Part shown: piece after piece, positions 12,030-64,000 of the stretch
Layout of the letters: every line of letters starts with the position of its first letter
Numbering within the stretch: position 1 is the stretch's first letter
From: Monodelphis domestica
Taxonomy: Eukaryota; Chordata; Mammalia; Didelphimorphia; Didelphidae
NCBI RefSeq assembly: GCF_027887165.1
Contig: NC_077227.1
Coordinates: forward strand, 538,456,389 to 538,520,388
Length of the DNA: 64,000 nucleotides
Direction: 5' to 3'
Translations under genes and position numbers: made by a program
Notes under the pieces: model-generated
What the model saw: the letters and a program-made list of their open reading frames with translations, nothing else
Databases searched by the model: none
Told to the model about the DNA's origin: nothing

Positions 12030-12470
12030 TTTTGAGTTCCATTTGTTTCTGACACTCTTATCTAGTCTGTTCTAGATGTTATGGCTAATGCTTTGTAATT
12101 TAATTTGAGGTCTAGAAGTGATTTTCTCCCTACAACTCTGCCTCTTTTAATAATTTCTCTTAATATCTTAGAGCTTTTGTTTTTCCAAGTGAATTTTGTT
12201 ATGATTTCATCAAGTTCTATAAGATATCCCTTTGATAATTTGATTTGCACAGCATTAAAACTTTGGTAGTATTGTCATTTTATTTTATTGGTATAGTCCA
12301 GCCATGAGCCCTGAATATTCCTCCAGCAGTTTATGTTGCTCTTTATTTCTTTAAGGAGCACCTTGTGATTGAATTTATACAAGTCATTTTTGTGCTTTGA
12401 TAGATTGATCCTCAAGTACTTTATGAACTTTATAATTCTGAAGTTTTTTATTGTGTCTTTCTTTACATTG
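12030..12470 (-). repeat. L1 ORF2 C-terminal fragment, opposite orientation
   Basis: On the - strand, broken L1 ORF2: FIKYLRINLSKHKNDLYKFN, LLKEIKSNINCWRNIQGSWL, IITKFTWKNKSSKI, LLDLKLNYKALAI. This part of ORF2 lies downstream of the part on the + strand at 11480-12020. Confidence 0.8.
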
Positions 12471-12479
12471 TTGTATGTA

Positions 12480-12710
12480 GTTAGTCAGCATGAAAATTGT
12501 TCTTTTGGCTTTCTTATTTTACTCTTTATCAGATCATATGTCTTCCAAAGTTTTTCTGAATTCTTCATTTTTATTATTAGAATACAGTAAAACTCTTAAA
12601 TTCATACATCATAATTTATTTAGACATTCTTTAGTGTTTAAATACTCATTTTTCTTGAAATTTCATTGTTATTAAAAAGCATGTGGAACCTTTCCCTCTG
12701 CTTTTACTTT
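12480..12710 (-). repeat. Possible L1 3' fragment
   Basis: Resembles, at low identity, the ORF2-end/3' UTR L1 sequence seen at 48.7-49.7 kb (CATACATCATAATTTATTTAG). Tentative. Confidence 0.35.
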
Positions 12711-12929
12711 GCTGATGTATGTACATACTTTTAGAATTACTTGCTTAAATAGTTATATAATGGCATTAATATTTCTTATTGGGTTAAGGGAGCATAGCAC
12801 AAGTAAAATGGAAAATCAAGAATCAGACTACTCCCAATTTTGCTCAAGGAAAACAAGAATACAGAGAGACAAAAATACTACTTCTGGCAGAGGCAGTGAC
12901 ATAGAATATAATGTTATAATGGGGGATGG

Positions 12930-13147
12930 GGAGGATGTAGCTAGCTGGCACTATAGATAGAGCACTGGGCCTGAAGTCAGAAAGTCCTGAATTAAAATCC
13001 AGTCTTGGACATTTACCCAGACAAATCACTTAACCTCTCTTTGCCTCAGTTTCCTCATTTCTAAAATGGGAGTAATAGTGCCTATCTCCCAAGAATTGTG
13101 AAGATAAAATGAAATATTTATTAAGCACTTTGTAAAACCTTTTTAAA
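12930..13147 (+). mobile_element. tRNA-related SINE
   Basis: CTAGCTGGCACTATAGATAG, AGCACTGGGCCTGAAGTCAG, CTCAGTTTCCTCATTTCTAAA and a MIR-like 3' end. + orientation. Confidence 0.75.
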
Positions 13148-13148
13148 T

Positions 13149-13901
13149 GGGGGCAGCTGGGTGGCTTAGTGGATTGAGGACTGTAAGGATAATTTTAGGG
13201 TTGTGACCTAATCTAAATTAATTTGGTCACCAGAGAAAATACCAAATAAAGACCTCTACCACAAGGTCTTTGAAGAAGATTAGAGGCTTTTCTAAGAGGA
13301 TAGTATTTGGAAGGTAAAGGAGAAAAAAGAATCAGCCTAAACTCGGAGAGAGCTCAGTGAAGATGCCTCACCTGAACTCTGCTACTCAGCTTCTCCCAGT
13401 ATAGTGTCAAGGAAAACTCATCGTCAAAACTGGACAATAACTGCCACCATGCCAAGCTGCCGCCAGAGCCACCTCTCCGCCAAAAGAGGCCGGAGAGAGG
13501 AAGCGATACAAAATGTATAGACGGTTTTTATATCACTTTCCTGTGTCTCACATGTACCAATGGTAGCTTAAGCTTGACTTAGGATAGCCCTGGGGTCTGT
13601 CAGTTGTTTCTGATTTGTCATTTGTTAGCACGTCTGTCATAGGCCATCCTCCTAAATACTTAATCCTTAAGTATGGGTGTAGACATTCCTTTTTTGTTAG
13701 ACTAAGTAGGGAGTAATCTAAAGTTCACAGAGCCAGGCCTAGAGACAGGAGGTCCTAAGTTCAAATCTGGCCTCAGACACTTCCTACCTGTGTGACCCTG
13801 GGCAAGTCATTTAACTCTCATTGCCTAGCCCTTACTACTCTTCTGCCTTAGAACCAATACACAGTATTGATTGTAAGATGGAAGGTAAGGGTTTAAAAAA
13901 A
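13149..13901 (+). mobile_element. SINE split by an LTR
   Basis: The SINE 5' end (GGGGCAGCTGGGTGGC) is at 13149-13181 and its remainder (GAGCCAGGCCTAGAGACAGG to GGTAAGGGTTTAAAAAAA) at 13730-13901. The two halves join into one SINE if 13182-13729 is removed. Imperfect flanking repeats similar to AAAACCTTTTTAAATG bracket the SINE. Confidence 0.85.
13182..13729 (-). mobile_element. Solo LTR inserted in a SINE
   Basis: TG...CA ends (TGTAAGGATA to AGTTCACA). The - strand sequence shares the motif order of the + strand LTR at 22565-23066: CAGAAACAACTGAC, CCTAAG, ACCATTGG. So the two belong to one LTR family. No internal retroviral genes. Confidence 0.75.
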
Positions 13902-14339
13902 GCCTGAAAAAGCCTTTTAAAATGAATTTATGAACTTTTAAGATTAATATTTCAGTATTATGTAGGACAGATTGAATGGAAGAGAAACCAATAAGTTAAT
14001 TCAATAGTACAGATGAATTGTAATGAAGAGGTGAATGCAATAGAAATAGGAAAAAGGGAACAAACAGATTCTGGGGAGAACTGACAGAAGTCGGTAAGTT
14101 GGCTATGGGGAGTGAGAGAGAAATGTGTAAAATAACTGTGGTGCAAGATTGACATGCCAATAATATAAATAGAGAAGTTGAAAGGAAGGAGCAGGTTTGA
14201 GAGAGTGGTGTTGGTATAAAATGACTTGGACAGATTATGATTTTAAAAGTAGCAAATTATTTTTCCTCATTTTTCTAGTTTATGTATGTGTGTGTATATA
14301 TATTATATGTATATATACACATATACCCCATATATATAT

Positions 14340-14492
14340 TTAATCCTTACCTTCTGTCTTAGAATCATATGGTTAAGTGACTTGTCCAGGGTCACACAGC
14401 TAGGAAGTGTCTGAGGTCATATTCAAACCCAGGACCTCTCATCTCTAGGCCTGGCTCTCAATCCACTGAGCCACCTACCTGTTGCCTGCATT
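14340..14492 (-). mobile_element. SINE fragment
   Basis: Reverse complement of the common SINE: TTAATCCTTACCTTCTGTCT, CAGGGTCACACAGCTAGGAA, CCTCTCATCTCTAGGCCTGG. Confidence 0.85.
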
Positions 14493-14695
14493 ATATTTTT
14501 TAATTGTTGTTGTGCAGTGGACAAGCGATTAGTCCCTAACTTGTCTATAACATTGCTTTTCATCATTCTTGAGGGATATGTTTAATTTAGAATGTATTCC
14601 ATTCAGTAGATTAGTAATGGGAGCTATTCATGATAATTATTTTTAGTTGATACAAAGCTGTGCAGGATAGCTAACACAGTGGAGTCAGAATAGAG

Positions 14696-15175
14696 CAGTG
14701 ATGGTGAACCTATGGCACAGGTGCTAGAGATGGCATGTTCTCTTTGAGCATGCAGCCACCTTCTCCCCCTCTGCAGAGTTTGTTACTAGAAAGGCAGAAG
14801 GATCTGGGCGGAACTGCTCCCCTCCTACTTCTCCAGGATGCCTGATGGCATTTTTTTCACATTCCCCTCCCCTCTGCCTAGCAGCCCAATGGGAGCACTT
14901 CCTCGCTCCCCCAGCTGGGGTAAGAGGGAAGCTCACAGGCTGCAGAGCTGGAGGGGAGAAGAATGCTTGGGCCACTCCCCTTCCCCTCTGCATACATGCC
15001 TGAAGACATTTCTCTCATCATCTGCCTCTCTGCCCAGCAGCCCAATGGGAGTGCTTCCACCCTTCCCTGTGTAGGGCAAGGGGTGGGGGGGAAATGTGTA
15101 TTCAGCACTTGGGGGGGGCACTGCACTCTGTCGGGGGTGGGTGGGTGGGGGGTTGCATGCCATCTCCCTGTTATT
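14696..15175 (+). mobile_element. Non-autonomous hAT-type DNA transposon
   Basis: Begins CAGTGATGGTGAACCTATGG, a hAT/Charlie-like end, with a CCATCTCCCTG near the 3' end. It is flanked by direct repeats AGAATAGAG at 14687-14695 and 15176-15184 (hAT elements duplicate 8 bp). GC-rich. A unit with AGCAGCCCAATGGGAG occurs twice, at 14880 and 15038. No transposase; several overlapping ORFs here are spurious. Confidence 0.7.
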
Positions 15176-15486
15176 AGAATAGAGCAATGGGCTAAATCTA
15201 ATGAGATGAAACTCAATAGGGTTAAATGTAAAAGCTTACATTTGAATATTTTTAAAAAATCAATTTTATAAATGTAACACATGGATAGAAAGCAGTTATT
15301 CTGAATAAGATCTTGAAGTTTTAGTGGCCTTTAGGCATGATATGAATCAGCATGTGTTGCATTAGCATCCCCCTAAAAAACCTAATGTGATGTTGGGCAG
15401 CATCAAGAGAACACAACTTCTAGGCAAATGAAGATGATAGTCTCACTGCACTTTAACTTGGTCAGACTTCATCTTGATTATTATTT

Positions 15487-16487
15487 TGTGAATCTTAAAA
15501 TTTCTCAGACTTGTGAATGTTAAAAATTCTCAGACTCTACCTTAGAACATTTGGTTAAGACCATTCCCCATTTTAAACAAGGTACTTGATCAGGAATGTG
15601 AGAACTTTACATTACTCCACCCATACTTAAGCATACTTTAGGGGAAGATAAAGTTGTAAACTCCTTACTGAACAGTGAAAAAGTACTTAACCCATACTTA
15701 TAGTGAGGCAAAAGCCCTTAAGCTAAATCTATTTTTAGATCTAATACAAAAGGGTGCTAAGTACCTATGAAGGTCAAATTAATCACTAAAAGGTCAGGCA
15801 ACTTGCAGACTTGCAAGGGGCAAAGAGGTGTGAATTTACTCAGAAGTTTTAGTCTACCCAGAGAAGTTGAGAACTAAAGAAGATGTGAATTAAGAATGGT
15901 CAGTCGTGTGAAAATGTCTACTGTGATTGGTAGATGTGAAAACTTAGGGGAGGTGACATAGGAGAAAATTTTCTTTAAAAGGAAGAGGTTTAGGCCTCTG
16001 AAAGAGCAGCTTGCCAAAGCTGAATTGAAGGGCTCGGTGGCTGAACTTAGTTGAGCTGAGGAGCTGAACTGAGGAGCATTTAGAGAGGTTATAACTCTTG
16101 TATTAGCTTGTGAATTTTGAAGATTTCATTTTTTAAATTCCTGAAGCTAAAGCTTTATATAAACATTATGGCACATAAGAAACTTGTCTCTCTGAACACT
16201 AGAATCTTGCTTGGGACAAATCTTGTGGTGAGTTGATTAAAGACTGACTGATCTCTTTCTTAAGGCTTAAGCCTAGGCTGGCCTAGCCCTTTTCTCATTA
16301 TTTCTTCTTACTCTCTCTCTCTCCCTTTCATTAATTCCTTAATTTGTATTAATTAAAATCTCTATAAAACCCAGCTGACAGGTATATTTAATATTTGGGG
16401 ATTTTCCCATGGCGACCACTATATTTTTGATTTGAAACCATATTTTCGCAGTCACAGTTTATGCCAACCACTCTTTTAACTGTAACA
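15487..16487 (+). mobile_element. Solo LTR inserted in CR1
   Basis: TG...CA bounded (TGTGAATCTTAAAATTTC to TAACA). It has a T-rich 3' part with CTCTATAAAACC and sits between CR1 sequences that join across it. The first 26 bp are tandemly repeated at the 5' end. It contains the roughly 115-bp segment repeated at 17532-17654. Confidence 0.6.
16076..16189 (+). repeat. 115-bp duplicate, copy 1 (inside LTR)
   Basis: From GCATTTAGAGAGGTTATAAC to AACTTGTCT. Matches 17532-17654 with two substitutions and one 9-nt indel by eye. Confidence 0.9.
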
Positions 16488-17088
16488 ATGTTCACTTCTG
16501 GGCACCACAGATTAAGAAAACATCGATAAGCTGGAATGGATTCAGGAGAGGGCATGAAGATAGGTGAAAGGCTTTGAAATGATGACCTAAAAATAGGAAC
16601 TGGGCATATTTAGCCTAGAGAAAAGAAAACTTGGGGGGGGGGTGCATGATAACTGTCTTTTATTATTTTGAAGGGTTATTAAGGATTAAATTTGTTATGT
16701 TTGGCCCCAGAGGGCCTAATCTAGAGCAGTGGATAGAAGATAAAGAAGCATATTTAGGCTTTATGTCAGGAAAAACTTACTAGCAACTGTTCAGAAGTGA
16801 AATGTACTACCTAGAGAAGGGATGGGTTTCTCTTATTTGACAATCTGACAGTTTGATGGACAGTCACCTGCCGGATATATTAGAATGCAGGTTCCTTCTG
16901 TATATGTATTGGACTAGATGGCAGGAGAGATCTAAAACTCCTTCAGTGATTTGGTCAAATGAATAGAGAAGATCCAAACAGTGGAAAAATAGGTTTCTCA
17001 TTAAAAATCTGAGTAGTCTTACTTTATCTTGTCAGATTTTTTAGAATGTTCTTTTGAAAATCAATTAAATTTTTCTTATTTATTTCAG

Positions 17089-56549
<39,461 letters not shown>

Positions 56550-56663
56550 TTTAGGGTTTTGCCTCCTCTACTTTTTTTACCTACCTGTACAAAATAATTT
56601 TTATAAGTTTCCTCTAAAATCATGACATCATATATTTCAAAGGGCTAAGTAGAAAATGGGACA

Positions 56664-56669
56664 AATAAA
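56664..56669 (+). terminator. Proximal poly(A) signal of ADAM17 (candidate)
   Basis: AATAAA 115 nt after the ADAM17 stop. Use of it would give a very short 3' UTR. Candidate only. Confidence 0.35.
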
Positions 56670-58153
56670 GAAGTGACTTAACAGCAGATGCTGGTCATGT
56701 GTTTGACCTTCCTTTACTGAAATAGTCCTCATGTATTTAGTCTTAGCCCTTTTTCCTTTCAAGGAGGTAAACTTATTTTGAAACTTTCTGGTTTGATTTG
56801 ATTTTTTGAATCTTTAAAATGTACTTTAACCTGTGGTGCAAAAAGCAGAAAATCTAGCTGTGTATATTTGCTTTTTGTAATTTAACTTTTTATTCATAAC
56901 AGCACTGATTAGAGGTGAGATTTTTTCAACAGCCTATATAATGGTCCTTTGAATAGAGGGAGAGTCGTAAAAGTGATTTGTCATGGAACCTAGAACAGTG
57001 TCATTGATGCATGTTTTCAGATGAAGATTGAGCTGAACCAAAAATCTCATTGTAAGTGATCTCAATGTGGGTTCCAGTCTCAGGTATTACTGAGAGTCTT
57101 TGGCAGATAAGGGGCCATAAAATCTGATTTTGGAAATAATTTTGGTGGCATAGCCCTTCAATGGGGCAAATTAATAAAGATTCACAGGTGCAGGGAGAGG
57201 GAACATTTAAATATATATATATATTTTTAAAACATCCTTTTTGATAGGGGCTTTCCAATTGTTCAGACCTCATCTGCTGATTTTCGTCTTCTCTGTTCTG
57301 TGGATCTTTGTGAATTCCTATTGCCAAGAACTTTTTTAAAAAGTCATTTATTTAAAGGAATCAATATCATTGGGCCAGGAACGCTGACATGTATTGCTCT
57401 GGATTGATGAAAACCTATCAACAAGAACACAAGATGTTTCTAACGAACGTTGGGAATAAAAAGTGAGAAATAGTCATCCAATGTAACTTAAAATATGGTC
57501 ATAGGTCAGTCAATTTATCAAGCAGGTAAACAGCACAGTCTTTTTCTCTAAGCTGGGTAGTATCTGCCACAGTTGTCACTGGAAAGTTTTTTTGATAGAT
57601 CAGCAAATAGATGTTTGCATTATTCATTGCTTTTGGAAGTGTCCCAGGATCTTGGAAAATCGCCAATTGCTATGTTTAGGATAATTGTGTACAGTTAATT
57701 TTGATTTACATAGAATTGTAGTTGAAAGCATTTCTAAGTACTGAGTAACAGTGCTCACCAGCCAAGAAATTTTAATTCAACTTATATTTATAAAATTGGT
57801 GGGAATTAACCAAACCTGTGACAAAATGTGTTTTTTTCAAGAATATATTTGTTACATGGATTCTTGTTACACTAATACTTGAAACTTGTGCCTTATTATG
57901 GTATTGTTATTGTTAAGTAGTCATCATGTTATGTTTTTAGTTATGCTTTTGGAAACACTGGGGTGTGTGGGTGTGTGTACGAAAGTGTGAGAGATCCATA
58001 TAATTTCCAGAGAAATGTAACATAACCATTTTTTATAAATTTTTATGACTTTTTTAAAAACAATTGTCTGCCTTTTCCTCATGTATACAATTAACAAGAT
58101 GCTCAGCATGGAATTTGTAGCTACAGAATTGATACTACCTGCCTTGATTTGTC

Positions 58154-58159
58154 AATAAA
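58154..58159 (+). terminator. Distal poly(A) signal of ADAM17 (candidate)
   Basis: AATAAA about 1.6 kb after the stop, followed by T/GT-rich sequence near 58175-58200. It is the last good signal before the IAH1 stop codon apart from another AATAAA at 58274. Confidence 0.5.
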
Positions 58160-58197
58160 TATTTAATAACATCAAAACAATGTTCCTAATTTAGTAA

Positions 58198-58203
58198 TTT
58201 AAT
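58198..58203 (-). terminator. Candidate ATTAAA poly(A) signal of IAH1
   Basis: TTTAAT on the + strand, i.e. ATTAAA on the IAH1 strand, 170 nt after its stop. No AATAAA occurs on that strand until about 57349. If used, cleavage falls near 58160-58185, overlapping the likely ADAM17 3' end. Confidence 0.3.
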
Positions 58204-58372
58204 AATACCTTCTAATTTTCAATATAGAAATTGCAGATGGTAATTTGATAAGTGTTATTTTGCCCACAACCATAATAAACAAGGCCTAAAACTTGAGGCA
58301 GTACTTCTAGAAATGTCATTGGCACTTTAATGCTTTCCAAACCAAGTGACAATTTATATTGCATGTAATTAA

Positions 58373-63370
<4,998 letters not shown>

Positions 63371-64000
63371 CTGAGGTTGAACAATGCAGGTTCTCAAAAT
63401 TCATACTGCTCATTAAGTGACAATTATGCCCAAGAATAACTTTACATTTGTCTAAAATAGTTAGTAGTCTTTTACTTTGATAGTATATGACTAACACAGC
63501 CTATTTCTATTGTGCTGTAGAAATTCCAAGTGGGAATCAAAGGACACCCATTGACTTTCTTAGTCACGTGATCATAGTTAATTCTCAATTACGTGAACAT
63601 TGATCTTACTTGGATGGCAACCTAGGCTTCAATAATTAATATTTCAATTTTTTATAATAATCTTAGTATAGACCTTTCTGAAGAACCACATTATGTCAGA
63701 GGTTGAGAACTTGGAGCTGGTCTAAGATAGTGATCTGAGTGCCCTCTCCTCCCCTTCTTTAGGCCTCTCATAGTATACATGTCTATTGCTGGCAAAGACA
63801 TGCTGTTGCTATCCGTTCCATGAACCTTGGATCTTGTTTGAGTCATAATTTCCCCCCAACTGCCTATCTACATTTCTTGAAAATATTCTCTCACCCTAAT
63901 TCCTGGAATCCTTGTCCTGCACCAGGTGTCATATCTACCATCCTTGTTGCACTTTCCCAAGGACTGTCTCAGCCCTTTCCCAAGGACCCTTCTCAATGGT
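63371..64000 (-). other. IAH1: IAH1 upstream intron (partial)
   Basis: No further IAH1 exon, repeat or RNA gene was recognised between the exon at 63370 and the window end. Confidence 0.6.

Larger units (their letters stand above)
14640..16960 (+). repeat. CR1/L3 LINE fragment with two insertions
   Basis: CR1-type ORF2 C-terminal/3' sequence in + sense: GGATAGCTAACACAGTGGAG, TGAAACTCAATAGGGTTAAA, TTCACTTCTGGGCACCACAG, TTTAGCCTAGAGAAAAGAAA, GGCCCCAGAGGGCCTAATCT, ending ATTGGACTAGATGGC. It is interrupted by the hAT element at 14696-15175 and an LTR at 15487-16487. Confidence 0.75.
1..17088 (+). other. ADAM17: ADAM17 intron 1 (3' part)
   Basis: Everything left of exon 2 lies in intron 1. Positions 1-1455 show no gene or clear repeat, only T-rich and AT-rich sequence. 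No CpG island, signal-peptide exon or promoter is visible, so exon 1 is upstream of the window. The rest holds the repeats and pseudogene listed separately. Confidence 0.8.
56550..58180 (+). other. ADAM17: ADAM17 3' UTR (inferred extent)
   Basis: Sequence after the ADAM17 stop. It is free of recognisable interspersed repeats, unlike the flanking introns. Candidate poly(A) signals AATAAA lie at 56664, 57173, 57455 and 58154. The last, in CAATAAATATTTAATAAC, is the most likely main end, but the true cleavage site cannot be read from the sequence. Confidence 0.6.

Noticed and set aside
11480-12470. Classical twin-priming inversion of one L1
   Set aside because: The order of the inverted pieces is opposite to that expected, so only 'two oppositely oriented fragments' is claimed.
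14724-15282. GC-rich block with overlapping ORFs on both strands that could be taken for ADAM17 exon 1 or a CpG island
   Set aside because: It lies inside a hAT-type element with flanking AGAATAGAG repeats, lacks the ADAM17 signal peptide and has few CpGs.

Overview
The window is vertebrate nuclear DNA from a marsupial. Its tRNA-derived SINEs (consensus-like GGGGCAGCTGGGTGGCTCAG starts, TTCTGCCTTGGAACCAATAC 3' part), CR1/L3 and L2 LINEs, marsupial-type L1 fragments and many solo LTRs are typical of marsupials. A didelphid such as Monodelphis fits, but the species cannot be fixed from sequence alone. The DNA is AT-rich and intron-dominated, with no bacterial or viral gene organisation.

The main gene is ADAM17 (TACE) on the + strand. 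Eighteen coding exons, numbered 2 to 19 by comparison with human ADAM17, run from 17089 to 56549. Every junction is GT/AG and in phase. They encode 791 codons; adding the usual 33-residue first exon gives about 824 residues, the human length. Exon 1, with the start codon, signal peptide and promoter, lies left of the window. Exons 2-6 encode the prodomain, ending in a cysteine switch and a furin site. Exons 6-11 encode the metalloprotease domain with the zinc motif. Exons 12-16 encode the disintegrin, membrane-proximal and stalk regions, exon 17 the transmembrane helix, and exons 18-19 the cytoplasmic tail.

On the - strand the last two coding exons of IAH1 (SGNH/GDSL esterase) lie at 63249-63370 and 58373-58555. 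The two genes are convergent: 1823 nt separate their stop codons and must hold both 3' UTRs. ADAM17/IAH1 adjacency is the mammalian arrangement.

Repeats fill much of the rest: nested insertions (an hAT element and an LTR inside a CR1; an LTR inside a SINE; a retroposon inside an L2; a SINE inside a MIR-like element), several LTRs, a 5'-truncated L1 with a 15-bp target duplication in ADAM17 intron 14, and long GA/TC tracts. A POLR1D processed pseudogene lies in intron 1. Two local duplications (237 bp and about 115 bp) stand out.

No new multi-gene system was found. The most interesting points are the loss of the regulatory Thr735-equivalent of ADAM17 (Pro here), a possible 3' transduction carried by the intron-14 L1, the two local duplications, and the tight convergent 3' ends of ADAM17 and IAH1.
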